A stretch of DNA of 64,000 bases from Burkholderia sp. S171 (GTDB lineage Bacteria > Pseudomonadota > Gammaproteobacteria > Burkholderiales > Burkholderiaceae), in contig NZ_LMUF01000015.1 of assembly GCF_009766085.1 (NCBI RefSeq), positions 62,001 to 126,000 on the forward strand, in the 5' to 3' direction. The stretch's first letter is position 1. Each line of letters opens with the position of its first letter. Under the pieces are notes generated by a model that worked only from the letters and a program-made list of their open reading frames with translations, had not been told where the DNA came from and did no database searches. The position numbers were made by a program, and so were the translations under genes. Positions 53,891 to 62,988 of this stretch are shown one piece after another.

Positions 53891-54649
53891 TTGCTGGCTG
53901 ATAAGAAACTTGCAGATGTTAAGACGCCTGATATCGCAGCTTGGCGAGACGCGCGATTAGCTGGCTTCTACGGCCCTGACGGGCAGAGCGTGGCTCGCGT
54001 GTCCGCTGCATCCGTTCTACGGGATATCGCTTGGCTCAGCCATGCCTTTACAGTAGCGAAAAACGAATGGCATTGGATCGCGCACAAGCCCTTGGACGGC
54101 TTCAAACTGCCTCCGGCACCTGTTCCGCGAGACCGGCGCGTGCTGCCTTGTGAGGTCCGCTTAATCGTCCGTAGGCTTGGCTACGTGACTGGCGTAGCTC
54201 CGCAGACAAAGCAGCAAGCTGTAGCGTTAGCGTTCCTTGTCGGCCTGCGGTCTGGAATGCGAGCAGGGGAGATTCTGAGCCTGGGCAGGGCTAACCTAGA
54301 CTTGAACAAGCGTATAGCGACGGTGGCGCACAAGACCCAGCACTTAACGGGGAGGCCACGGATTGTCCCGCTCACGAGGAAGTCCGCACGGCTGCTCCGA
54401 CCGGTAGCGCACAAGGAAAAGTGTTTCGAGGTGTCGTCTGCGTCGCTGGACGCGCTTTTTAGAAAGGCGCGGGACCAAATGCTTATCAAGGGGCTGCACT
54501 TCCATGATTCACGGGCAGAGGCACTGACGCGGCTTTCCCGGAAGGTAGACGTTATGACGCTGGCTAAGATCAGCGGTCACAAGGATTTGTCCATCCTGCA
54601 GAACACGTACTACCGGGAGTCGGCGGAGGACATTGCAGCGCGGATTTAA
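53891..54649 (+). pseudogene. N-terminally truncated tyrosine recombinase (phage integrase)
   Basis: The integrase frame is open from 53813 and reads GARPEKLRIAAFLRNFP before the first usable start (TTG 53891), so its own N terminus and start are missing. From the TTG, 252 residues include the catalytic Arg124 (SGMRAGEI), His205-x-x-Arg208 (HDSR), His230 (ISGHKDLS) and Tyr240 (LQNTYY). The catalytic domain is therefore whole but the arm-binding domain is cut. It ends about 170 bp before the tRNA-Leu attachment site, the usual place for an island integrase. It may be expressed only through frameshifting from the frame at 53541. Confidence 0.8.
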
Positions 54650-54770
54650 CCGTGTGCAATGGCGTGTGCAGAGTGTGAGCACTTAGCAGTGCGAGGATCG
54701 ACACACAGCGCATATCGATGCACTGAGGCAGTAGCTTGGAAGCCTTGTCCAGCATGGGATTGAGACTGAA

Positions 54771-54802
54771 AAGCCCGTGCCTGTTGACTTAGGCACGGGC
54801 TT
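54771..54802 (-). terminator. Terminator of tRNA-Leu, located inside the island
   Basis: On the minus strand AAGCCCGTGCCT, an 8-nt loop and AGGCACGGGCTT form a perfect 12-bp stem followed by TTTTC. It lies 15 nt past the tRNA 3' end, on the island side of the attachment site, so the incoming element supplied the present terminator. Confidence 0.8.
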
Positions 54803-54816
54803 ATGCAGGGTGCTGT

Positions 54817-54837
54817 TTGGTGCGTGAGGTCGGACTC
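54817..54837 (+). repeat. Right attachment site (attR) repeat of the island
   Basis: 21 bp identical to the left copy at 45555-45575. It overlaps the 3' end of tRNA-Leu, so insertion keeps the tRNA intact. Confidence 0.92.
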
Positions 54838-54904
54838 GAACCGACACGACATTGCTGCCGTCAGGACCTAAACCTGGTGCGTCTACCAATTTCGCCACTC
54901 ACGC
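54818..54904 (-). tRNA. tRNA-Leu (anticodon UAG)
   Basis: An 87-nt tRNA with encoded CCA. The acceptor stem is GCGTGAG/CTCACGC, the T-arm GTCGGTTCGAGTCCGAC, the D-loop contains GGTAGACGC and a long variable arm marks a class II tRNA. The anticodon loop TTTAGGT gives UAG. It is the integration site of the island to its left. Confidence 0.95.
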
Positions 54905-55277
54905 GCGTTTGTGCGGCTAGTTTAAAGCGGGTTCGGCAAGGCGGGGAAGGTGCAATCCATGCCTAACCGCGTCCATTTCGCGTCCACGCGGTACAACCCG
55001 CGGTACAACCATCACGGACTCCGCTTTACAACCTCGGGAAAGCGAATTTCCCGGCGACGCAGATGCGTGCGTCGCGCCAAGCCCGGCATTCTAACCGAAT
55101 CGATGGCCAATGTCTCCATGCGCAATATCCACACGGAGGCGTGTTGGCAGAACCGCCGCCGCCGCGGATATAGCCTGAAACCCCGCCCAAACCCCCGAAC
55201 CACATTGCATAGCACGAACGACGTGCTTACAATCGCCAATCGTTCTCGTTTGCCCCTCCGCGGCTGAACTTACCCTG
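54905..55277. other. Divergent region between tRNA-Leu and the DUF2946 gene
   Basis: No gene. The 12-bp sequence CGCGGTACAACC is repeated in tandem at 54987-54998 and 54999-55010, upstream of the tRNA. AATCGTTCTCGTT at 55238-55250 differs at two positions from the Fur-box-like AATCATTCTCATT and lies 27 bp before the DUF2946 start; iron control of that operon is possible but weakly supported. Confidence 0.4.
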
Positions 55278-55700
55278 ATGAATCGCACTTCGCGCAATCG
55301 CCTCGTTGCATGGCTCGGCATCGCAGCCATGTGGCTGGCTATTGTCGCGCCGGTGATTAGCCAGACGCTGGCATCGCGTCAGCAGGGTGTCGATCCGCAA
55401 GCAGCGATCTGTTCCGCCGATGCCCTCGCGCAGATCGTTTCATCCGCGATTGTCTCCAAGCCGGATGCGGCCGTTCAAAGCAACGAACCAGCCGGTCATC
55501 ACATGGCCGGCGCCGATTCGTTCGACGCCTGTTCGTATTGCGGTTTGCTCGCGCACAACGTGCCGCTGGCATCGGCGCCGCCTGCCGTTCTGGTGCGGGT
55601 CGAACGCGTCACGCACCTGGCCTCAACGCCGGTTGCGCAAGTCGTCCACGTCAAGTCGTTCAATGCCGCGTCTCCGCGCGCGCCGCCCATCGTTTCCTGA
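55278..55700 (+). CDS. DUF2946 family protein
   Basis: 140-residue probably exported or membrane-anchored protein. A hydrophobic N-terminal segment (VAWLGIAAMWLAIVAPVIS) is followed by a His/Cys motif (HHMAGADSFDACSYCGLLAHN), typical of DUF2946 and suited to metal binding. DUF2946 genes usually sit next to TonB receptors and PepSY proteins for copper or iron. The receptor gene begins about 100 bp downstream. Confidence 0.85.
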   Translation: MNRTSRNRLVAWLGIAAMWLAIVAPVISQTLASRQQGVDPQAAICSADALAQIVSSAIVSKPDAAVQSNEPAGHHMAGADSFDACSYCGLLAHNVPLASAPPAVLVRVERVTHLASTPVAQVVHVKSFNAASPRAPPIVS

Positions 55701-55804
55701 AGTTCGTCCGTATGGATCTGTCCTGGCTGTCTGCCGTGGCTACGCGCGCCGTTTAAGCGCGTGTGGCCGGATGGTCTGCGTCCACTTATTCAGGATTTTC
55801 TTCG

Positions 55805-58243
55805 ATGCTCAAGCTCCTCAAGCGAGCACGGCAGCCGTCAGGTTGCCGTGCCGCCGTGCGCTCGCGCGCGTTCATGTTTCATCCGTTCCATGGTTCCGCA
55901 TTCCAACGCTATGCCTGCTTGCCGCTTTCTCTGCTGGCGCCGGCTTTCGTGCTTGCCGCCCCTGCCGTGACTACATCGGAAAGCTCGCCCGACATTACGC
56001 CCGATCGCAGCGACGCCAATGCCAATGCCGATGCCATCCAGCTCGCTCCGGTAGTGGTAACCAGAACCGCAAGTTCATCGGCGCGTTCTCCACTCGATCC
56101 GAACCTTCCTGCCACGACCGCAACAGTCACCGCCGATCAGTCGCATTACTGGAACGTGGTCACGCCCGAAGACGTGCTGAAGTACGTGCCGAACATGGCG
56201 GTGCGCAAGCGTTTTATTGGCGATGTGAATTCGCCTATCGCCGTGCGCGGCACGAGCAATTCGCAAACGGCGCGCGGACTGGTGTACGCCGATGGCCTGC
56301 TGCTCAGCAATTTCCTGGGCAATACGTTCACGTTTGCTCCGCGCTGGTCGATGGTTTTCGCCGACGATATCGCGCGCACCGATGTAATCTACGGCCCGTA
56401 TTCGGCGCTGTATCCCGGCAACTCGATCGGCACGACGGTCGCTATCACCACGCGCATGCCGGACAAATTCGAAGCCGATGCCCACGTCCAGGCGTTCAGC
56501 CAGCACTTCAATCTGTTCGGCGTGAATCGCAGTTTCAACGGCACGAATTCGTCGGCGACTATTGGCGATAAAAACGGCAACCTGTCATGGCTGATCGGTG
56601 TCGATCATCTGGAAAACACGGGCCAGCCGCTGCAATTCGCGACGCTGGCGGCATCAGCTATTCCGGCGAAGGCGACCGATCGCCCGGTGACTGGCGCGGT
56701 TTTCTACAACGACCAGAACAACAACCGCACGGCGGTGCTGGGCGTGACATCGGAAGGGATTGAACGGACGTTTCAGGACCAGTTCAAGCTGAAGCTCGCG
56801 TATGACCTCACGCCTACTTTGCAAGCAGGCTTCACGCTCGGTTACTGGCATCAGAAATACAACAGCGATACCCAATCATTTCTCCGCGATGCCGCCGGCA
56901 ATCCGGTCTATAGCGGCCTCGTGAATATTGGCGGCTACGAATACAACGTGCCCGCCGCCACGTTTGCGCCGAGCCAGGGGGCAAGCGAGAACTTCCTGTA
57001 TGGGCTGTCGCTGAAAACGCGCAACGCATCCGGCTGGAATGCCGAAGCCATCGCGTCGTATTTTGATATCACGCAGAGCATTGCTCGCACGGCGAATTCA
57101 GGCGTGCCGGGGAATGGCGCGGGCACGATTGCATTCGGCGACGGCACCGGCTGGAAAACGCTCGACCTGCGTACGACCTGGACGCCGGCCACATTTACTG
57201 CCGGCTTAAGCGCGCACTGGCTGTCTTTCGGCTATCACTACGATAACTATTTCCTCGACAACGAAACCTACAACACGTCCGCCTGGCGCGACGGCGGTGG
57301 GACAACATTCGCCAACGCATTCGGCGGACGTACCGAGACACAAGCCGTGTACGCGCAAGACGCGTGGCGGTTCTTGCCGCGCTGGAAATTCACCTACGGC
57401 GCGCGCTACGAGAACTGGAACGCGTACGACGGCACGCGGGCGGTTGGCGCGACCTCGCTGAATTACGCTGAAGTCAGCCAGAGCCACTGGTCGCCAAAAG
57501 CTTCGCTGGCTTTCGATGTCACGCAAGACCTGTTGCTGCGTGCATCGATAGGAAGGGCGTTCCGGTTTCCGACCGTCGGCGAGTTATTTCAAGGACAGAT
57601 CACGGGTTTGTCGATCGTCAACAACAACCCGAACCTGAAGCCGGAAGACGATTTATCGAAGGAACTCACGGCCGAATGGCAACACGGTAACGGCGTGTAT
57701 CGCTTCACGCTGTTTCAGGACGATGTGAAAAACACGTTGTTCAGCCAGACCAACACCACCGTGATTCCGAACATCACGAATTTTCAGAATATCGACAAGG
57801 TGCGTTCGCGCGGTATCGAGACGAGTTACGAAGGGCAGGACGTTTTGATTCGCGGCCTGGACCTCACGGCGGGGCTGGCCTATACGCAGTCAAAGATCAT
57901 CGCGAACAGCGGCAATCCGGCGTCGGTGGGTAAGTACTTCTATCGCATCCCGCTGTGGCGCGCGAACGTGGCCGCCACCTGGCGCGCAACGAGCCAGAGC
58001 GCCGTCACGGTTGCGGCGCGCTATTCGGGCCGCGAATACAACACGCTCACCAATACCGATACCAATCCGAATACCTATGGCGGCACGAGCACGTACACGG
58101 TCGTCGACGCCAAATTCACCTTCCGTCCCACCAAGCGAACCGAGCTCGGCATCGGCGTGGATAACCTCTTTGATCACCGCTATTACGTGTTCCATCCGTA
58201 TGCGGGACGGACGGTTTATATCGAAGGCCGGATCGGGATTTGA
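55805..58243 (+). CDS. TonB-dependent outer-membrane receptor
   Basis: 812-residue receptor from the ATG at 55805, with a signal peptide that ends near LAPAFVLAAPA. The plug domain has VTPEDVLKYVPNMAVRKRF, VRGTSNSQTARGLVYADG and RTDVIYGPYSALYPGNSIG. A 22-strand barrel follows, ending FHPYAGRTVYIEGRIGI, with the aromatic-rich last strand replaced by GRIGI. It sits between DUF2946 and PepSY genes, so metal or metallophore uptake is likely; the ligand cannot be read from sequence. Confidence 0.88.
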   Translation: MLKLLKRARQPSGCRAAVRSRAFMFHPFHGSAFQRYACLPLSLLAPAFVLAAPAVTTSESSPDITPDRSDANANADAIQLAPVVVTRTASSSARSPLDPNLPATTATVTADQSHYWNVVTPEDVLKYVPNMAVRKRFIGDVNSPIAVRGTSNSQTARGLVYADGLLLSNFLGNTFTFAPRWSMVFADDIARTDVIYGPYSALYPGNSIGTTVAITTRMPDKFEADAHVQAFSQHFNLFGVNRSFNGTNSSATIGDKNGNLSWLIGVDHLENTGQPLQFATLAASAIPAKATDRPVTGAVFYNDQNNNRTAVLGVTSEGIERTFQDQFKLKLAYDLTPTLQAGFTLGYWHQKYNSDTQSFLRDAAGNPVYSGLVNIGGYEYNVPAATFAPSQGASENFLYGLSLKTRNASGWNAEAIASYFDITQSIARTANSGVPGNGAGTIAFGDGTGWKTLDLRTTWTPATFTAGLSAHWLSFGYHYDNYFLDNETYNTSAWRDGGGTTFANAFGGRTETQAVYAQDAWRFLPRWKFTYGARYENWNAYDGTRAVGATSLNYAEVSQSHWSPKASLAFDVTQDLLLRASIGRAFRFPTVGELFQGQITGLSIVNNNPNLKPEDDLSKELTAEWQHGNGVYRFTLFQDDVKNTLFSQTNTTVIPNITNFQNIDKVRSRGIETSYEGQDVLIRGLDLTAGLAYTQSKIIANSGNPASVGKYFYRIPLWRANVAATWRATSQSAVTVAARYSGREYNTLTNTDTNPNTYGGTSTYTVVDAKFTFRPTKRTELGIGVDNLFDHRYYVFHPYAGRTVYIEGRIGI

Positions 58244-58279
58244 CGGTCGTTGCAGTCAACTTATAGAAGGACACCTCAT

Positions 58280-59713
58280 ATGCAATCCGCTTCTCTCTCC
58301 GATGCCCGCTCGCACGCGCGGCATCGGTTGTTATGGCGCTGGCATTTCTATGCCGGCTTGTTTGTCATGCCGCTGCTGCTGGTGCTCGCGATCACCGGCA
58401 CGCTGTACTGCTTCCAGTCGCAGATCGAACCGCTGTTGTATCGCGACCGCATGATCGTCGATGCCCGCGCCGCGCCACGTCTAAGCCAGCAAATCTTGCT
58501 TGCGAAAGCGACAGCCGCCGAACCGCGCGATGCCGTGCCGACCACTGCTGTTATCAAGACCGATCCACGCCGCAGCGCTGAGTTCGTGTTCCGGCTGCAA
58601 TCGGGATCGAGTGAAAGCATTTATCTCAATCCCTACACGGGCGAGGTGCTGGGCAGGCTGAGCATCGAGAACAGGTTGATGAAGCAGATCCGCAATTTGC
58701 ATCGCGGATTGATGTTGGGAAAGACGGGTGAGATCGTGATGGAACTGGCGGGCTGCTGGACGCTGGTGATGATCGGAACAGGCATTGCCTTATGGTGGCC
58801 GAAGGCGCGTCAGACGGGGCAGATGGGTCAGATGGGTCAGGCGGACGGCCGGTTCGTGCCGCGATTGTCTTCGTCGAAAGGCCGTGCGTGGTGGCGTGAA
58901 TTGCACGCGGTCGGCGGTGCGTGGCTTGCGCTCGGCGCCTTGTTTTTCGTGCTTAGCGGTTTGCCATGGTCGAGCACGTGGGGCAAACAATTCAAGGCGT
59001 TGGCGACGTCCGCGCAGCTTGGTTATCCGCAAGGGGCGTGGGGGCGCGCGCATGTGCATTCCGCGAAGCCCGCGATGGACATGGCCGATCCATCGATGGC
59101 CGGCATGAAGATGGACGATCTGCCGTTGCCACAGACACCGTGGGCAGTGGGCGCTACGCACGTTCCGCACAGCACCGCTGATGCTCAAGACCCCACGATT
59201 CCGCTCGACAAGGTGGTGGCACTTGCAGCGCAAGCGGGCGTGACGGATAGCTACGACATCGCGTTGCCGACTACCGCCGAGGGCGTGTACACGGTGTCGT
59301 ACTTTCCCGCGGATCCGCAGGCCGAACGCACATTGCACATTGATCGATACAGCGGCCAGATTCTCTCGGACATTGCGTATCGCGATTACGGCCGCGTGGC
59401 GATGTGGATTTCGTACGGCACGTCGCTGCACATGGGCCGCTATTTCGGCGTGGCGAACCAGATTCTCGCGTCGCTGATCTCGCTCGGACTGGCGGCTATG
59501 TCGATCAGCGGCTTCGTGATGTGGCGCAAACGCAAGCCGGGCAGGGCGATCGGCGCACCGTCCAGACCGGTGCTCAATCCGCCAATGCGCGCATGGGTCG
59601 GTGGTCTGATTGCGCTTGGCATCGTTTTCCCAATGATGGGTCTGACGATGCTGATCGTGTGGATATCGGACGGTTTGCTGTTCAATCCCGGCAAAGTTGC
59701 CCGTTCGCGATGA
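58280..59713 (+). CDS. PepSY-associated transmembrane protein
   Basis: 477-residue inner-membrane protein of the PepSY_TM family with about four transmembrane helices. The first is near residue 20-42 (FYAGLFVMPLLLVLAITGTLYCF), preceded by HRLLWRWH. PepSY-type periplasmic regions follow. A Met-rich segment (MDMADPSMAGMKMDDLPLP, about residue 270) could bind copper. The ATG at 58280 follows AAGGAC. These proteins are thought to act as ferric or cupric reductases or permease partners for TonB systems. Last gene of the DUF2946-receptor-PepSY group. Confidence 0.85.
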   Translation: MQSASLSDARSHARHRLLWRWHFYAGLFVMPLLLVLAITGTLYCFQSQIEPLLYRDRMIVDARAAPRLSQQILLAKATAAEPRDAVPTTAVIKTDPRRSAEFVFRLQSGSSESIYLNPYTGEVLGRLSIENRLMKQIRNLHRGLMLGKTGEIVMELAGCWTLVMIGTGIALWWPKARQTGQMGQMGQADGRFVPRLSSSKGRAWWRELHAVGGAWLALGALFFVLSGLPWSSTWGKQFKALATSAQLGYPQGAWGRAHVHSAKPAMDMADPSMAGMKMDDLPLPQTPWAVGATHVPHSTADAQDPTIPLDKVVALAAQAGVTDSYDIALPTTAEGVYTVSYFPADPQAERTLHIDRYSGQILSDIAYRDYGRVAMWISYGTSLHMGRYFGVANQILASLISLGLAAMSISGFVMWRKRKPGRAIGAPSRPVLNPPMRAWVGGLIALGIVFPMMGLTMLIVWISDGLLFNPGKVARSR

Positions 59714-59720
59714 GCGAGTG

Positions 59721-59761
59721 AGTGATCAGACAGCTGGCGTCTCGCTGGCCGTCTGATCACT
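59721..59761. terminator. Hairpin between convergent PepSY and glycerate kinase genes
   Basis: AGTGATCAGAC (59721-59731) pairs with GTCTGATCACT (59751-59761) over 11 bp. There is no T run, so termination would be weak, but the position between convergent genes fits. Confidence 0.55.
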
Positions 59762-59772
59762 GCCTGGCGAAC

Positions 59773-60942
59773 TTATCGTGAACCGAACTTCAAGCGTGCA
59801 AGTTGTTCGGCTTCGTTCGCCAGCAGCGTTGCAGCGTCGCGGATCGCGACCTCCAGCGTGATCGGGCCGGGTGCGGGAGAAAAACAGCCGCTGAAATGCT
59901 CGGACAACCGCGGCAGCGCAGCCGGATCAATTGCGCCGGATAGCAACGACGCTTCCACGCCATGCGCACGAGCGTGCTGACACGCGATAAATGGCGCCTT
60001 GCCATGCAGCGTCTGGACGTCCGAGCGTCCTTCGCCCGTGATCAGCCAGTTCGCGCCATCGAGCGCCGCATCCAGCCCCACTTCTCGTGCGACCACTTCC
60101 GCGCCGGCCTCGAAACCAGCGCCCAGCATATGTAGCGCAAAACCGAGACCGCCCGCTGCTCCAGCACCGGGTTTATCGCGTCCGCTACGTTGCAGCGCCG
60201 GCTCGAGCAGATCGGCGAAATGGCCAAGCGCTGCATCGATCGTGGCGATCTGATCTGGCGTCACGCCCTTTTGCGGCCCGAAAATCGCCGTTGCACCGTG
60301 CTCGCCGGTGAGCGGATTGTCCACGTCGGACATACCCGTGAATTCGGCGTCACGGACGCGCGGATCGAGCCCAGTCGCGTCGATGCGCGCGATTCGCGAA
60401 AGCTGCGAAGGAACCGGGTCGAGCGGTTTGCCGTCTGCATCGAAGAGTTTCAGGCCCAGGCCGACCAGAAGACCCGCACCGCCGTCGTTCGTGCTGCTGC
60501 CGCCCAGTGCAACGTAGAACTTGCGCACGCCGAGATCGAGCAGCGTGCGGATCGCTTCGCCCATGCCGAGCGTGCTGCGCTCGGTGACCGGCACGGCCAT
60601 GCCGTCGGGGTCCGTGATTCCCACGACTTCCGCTGTTTCCACGATCGCGCTGCCGTCCGCCAGCAAACCCGTTGCCGCACCGCGCCGCTCGGACGCCGCG
60701 CCCCGCACGTCGATAACGCGCCGCTCGCCGCCCGCCGCGAGCATGGCGTCGAGCGTGCCTTCGCCGCCGTCGGCCATCGGCACGATGCGGATGATCGCGT
60801 CGCTGCGCGCGCGCCGAATACCGTTGGCAATGGCGTCCGCGACCTGTTCCGCGCTGAGCGAACCCTTGAAGGAATCCGGCGCAATGACTACAACGGGGGG
60901 AGGGGAAGAGGCAGAAAAAACGGCGGGCTGGGTGTTCGGCAT
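59773..60942 (-). CDS. Glycerate 2-kinase (type I, GarK/GlxK)
   Basis: 389-residue kinase that phosphorylates glycerate in glyoxylate/glycerate metabolism. It shows VVVIAPDSFKGSLSAEQVADAI at the N terminus, PMADGGEGTLDAML, ALGGSSTNDGGAGLL and FGPQKGVTP, all typical of the family, and ends in GEGRSDVQTLHGKAPF. A Ser/Pro-rich N-terminal tail of about 15 residues is extra. It stands alone, convergent with the PepSY gene. Confidence 0.9.
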   Translation of the reverse strand: MPNTQPAVFSASSPPPVVVIAPDSFKGSLSAEQVADAIANGIRRARSDAIIRIVPMADGGEGTLDAMLAAGGERRVIDVRGAASERRGAATGLLADGSAIVETAEVVGITDPDGMAVPVTERSTLGMGEAIRTLLDLGVRKFYVALGGSSTNDGGAGLLVGLGLKLFDADGKPLDPVPSQLSRIARIDATGLDPRVRDAEFTGMSDVDNPLTGEHGATAIFGPQKGVTPDQIATIDAALGHFADLLEPALQRSGRDKPGAGAAGGLGFALHMLGAGFEAGAEVVAREVGLDAALDGANWLITGEGRSDVQTLHGKAPFIACQHARAHGVEASLLSGAIDPAALPRLSEHFSGCFSPAPGPITLEVAIRDAATLLANEAEQLARLKFGSR

Positions 60943-61452
60943 GATGTCTCGAGTTATGAATTTGCTTGAAATCTAGCGACACGGCCCGAATTAATCAAAC
61001 CTTATGCATGTACGGCATGCTTTCGATGCGCGCAGGCAATGCAACCCACGCGCTGCAATGGGCCGCGAACGGCCCGCACGCGCGTTCGCAAATGCGTCGG
61101 CCGGGATGGAGCCGGAATGGCGTCATGGTGACCGTGGACCGTAAAAACCCGCATCAAAATCGCGAAAACGAGCCAAATTTGCGGGTATTTGGCGAAGCAG
61201 ACCCTCATCCGCCACGACCCTTGCAAATAGTTTGGTAAAATGTTTGGCTCGGTTGACTCAAACCGGCGCGTACGGCTTCCTGTCACGGCTTGGCGGATCT
61301 ACGGTATTGAGCTTAAGCAATAGGCTCAGTCAGGCTGCTTGCATTGTTCAGGAACCGCGAGGTGCCGTGCGCCTATCGTGGCGCGAGATCGAACCAGAAC
61401 TGACCAGACACACGAACCCGAATACTCGATTTACTCTAGGACGATAGAAGCC
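60943..61452. other. Intergenic region between glycerate kinase and tig
   Basis: About 510 bp. A TAAAAT element at 61236-61241 in an AT-rich context (AAATAGTTTGGTAAAATG) is a candidate tig promoter -10, but I cannot place a good -35. The frame of tig is open upstream to 61339 without a ribosome site. I see no RNA gene here. Confidence 0.4.
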
Positions 61453-62808
61453 ATGGCTAACGTTGTTGAAAACCTCGGCAAGCTCGAACGCCGTGTGACG
61501 ATTTCCCTGCCGAAAGATACGGTGCAAAAGGAAGTGGATTCGCGTATCCGTCAGTTGGCGAAAAACGTGCGCATGCCGGGTTTCCGCCCGGGCAAGGTAC
61601 CGCTCAAGATGGTGACGCAGCAGTACCAGGGCCAGGTTGAAGCCGAAGTGCTGAGCGACAAGGTAGGCAAGGAATTCTTCGACGTCACGCGCACCGAAAA
61701 CCTGCGTGTGGCTGGCCAGCCGAGCTTTGCGCCCAAGGGCGGCGAAGTAGCGGCCGAAGCAAGCGATTACGCGTTCGACGCGACTTTCGAGGTGTACCCG
61801 GAAGTCAAGGTCGGCGACGTGGCAACGGCTGAAATCGAACGCACAGTCACGACCATTTCGGAAGCGGAAATCGACCGCACGCTGGAAATCCTGCGCAAGC
61901 AGCGCGTGCACTTCCACGCGCGTGGCGAAGGCGGCGAGCACGGTGACGGCGGTACGGATACGGCCGCTAAAGACGGCGACCGCGTGACGATGGACTTCGT
62001 CGGCAAGCTCGACGGCGTGCTGTTCGAAGGCGGCAGCGCTGAAGACTTCACGTTTGTGCTGGGCGAAGGCCGCATGTTGCCGGAATTCGAAACGGCGGCG
62101 CTCGGCCTGAAGGTCGGCGAGTCGAAGGAATTCGACCTCAAGTTCCCTGACGACTATCACGGCAAGGACGTGGCCGGCAAAACGGCTCAGTTCACCATCA
62201 CGATGAAGAAGATCGAATGGGCGCACCTGCCGGAAATCGACACCGACTTCGCGAAATCGCTAGGCGTGGAAGACGGCGACACCACCAAGATGCGCGGTGA
62301 GATCAAAGACAATCTGGAGCGTGAAGCCAAGCGCCGCACGCAGCAGATCGTGAAGAACCAGGTCATGGACGCGCTGCTGAAGATTTCCGAACTCGACGTG
62401 CCGAAGGCGCTGATCGAGCAGGACCAGCAACGTCTGGTGGAAATGGCGCGTCAGGATCTGCAACAACGCGGTGTGCCGAACGCAGCGGATGCTCCTATCC
62501 CCGCAGAAATGTTCGCGGAACAAGCTGAACGCCGCGTCAAGCTGGGCCTGGTTCTGGCCGAACTGGTCAAGGCCAACGACCTGCAAGCCAAGCCGGAACA
62601 GATCCGTGCGGAAGTCGACGAATTCGCGAAAAGCTACGAGGACCCGAAGGAAGTCGTCCGCTGGTATTATTCGAATCAGCAGCGCCTCGCCGAAATGGAA
62701 GCGTATGTTGTGGAAAGCAACGTCGTTGACTTCGTGCTCGGCAAGGCCCGAGTGAGCGACAAGGAAGTAAGCTTCGAAGAATTGGCCAGCGCGACGGCGC
62801 AAGCGTAA
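61453..62808 (+). CDS. tig: Trigger factor (ribosome-associated chaperone/prolyl isomerase)
   Basis: 451-residue chaperone that binds nascent chains at the ribosome exit. The ribosome-binding N-terminal domain has the signature GFRPGKVP. The FKBP-type isomerase domain covers about residues 170-265 ([20 protein letters not shown], ...[15 protein letters not shown]). A helical C-terminal chaperone domain follows. The ATG at 61453 gives the family start. It heads the tig-clpP-clpX cluster. Confidence 0.96.
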   Translation: MANVVENLGKLERRVTISLPKDTVQKEVDSRIRQLAKNVRMPGFRPGKVPLKMVTQQYQGQVEAEVLSDKVGKEFFDVTRTENLRVAGQPSFAPKGGEVAAEASDYAFDATFEVYPEVKVGDVATAEIERTVTTISEAEIDRTLEILRKQRVHFHARGEGGEHGDGGTDTAAKDGDRVTMDFVGKLDGVLFEGGSAEDFTFVLGEGRMLPEFETAALGLKVGESKEFDLKFPDDYHGKDVAGKTAQFTITMKKIEWAHLPEIDTDFAKSLGVEDGDTTKMRGEIKDNLEREAKRRTQQIVKNQVMDALLKISELDVPKALIEQDQQRLVEMARQDLQQRGVPNAADAPIPAEMFAEQAERRVKLGLVLAELVKANDLQAKPEQIRAEVDEFAKSYEDPKEVVRWYYSNQQRLAEMEAYVVESNVVDFVLGKARVSDKEVSFEELASATAQA

Positions 62809-62819
62809 GCAGCGTCGAC

Positions 62820-62866
62820 AAGGCGTGCAGGGCCGTCGAGGTGACGGGCCGGCACGCCTTTTTTGC
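62820..62866 (+). terminator. Terminator after tig
   Basis: AAGGCGTGC pairs with GCACGCCTT, extended by GGCC-rich inner pairs, and is followed by TTTTTT. clpP is therefore likely to have its own promoter between 62866 and 62989. Confidence 0.85.
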
Positions 62867-62988
62867 ATTTCGTTTGCATGGGTATTGTTGATGCAAGTGT
62901 GGGTGCCGCTTACCCCGATTATCCCGTTGTGCCGTTTTTCGGATGTTCCTTTGTCGTTCAGTATCCCTATTCCGAACAAGGAAATTGC

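Larger units (their letters stand above)
45555..54837. mobile_element. tRNA-Leu genomic island with phage remnants and AbiJ-like gene
   Basis: A 9.3-kb segment bounded by a perfect 21-bp direct repeat, the right copy being the 3' end of tRNA-Leu(UAG). A tyrosine recombinase gene lies beside the tRNA, as is usual. The left half is clearly AT-richer than the host. The right half uses different codons (many GCT, TAG and CTA-type codons) and encodes phage tail and regulatory proteins. No terminase, portal, lysis or replication genes are seen, so it is a degraded or satellite-like element. Confidence 0.88.

Noticed and set aside
54950-55267. A 105-codon plus-strand frame between tRNA-Leu and DUF2946
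   Set aside because: Arg-rich, no ribosome site, no recognisable motif, and it covers the tRNA promoter region.
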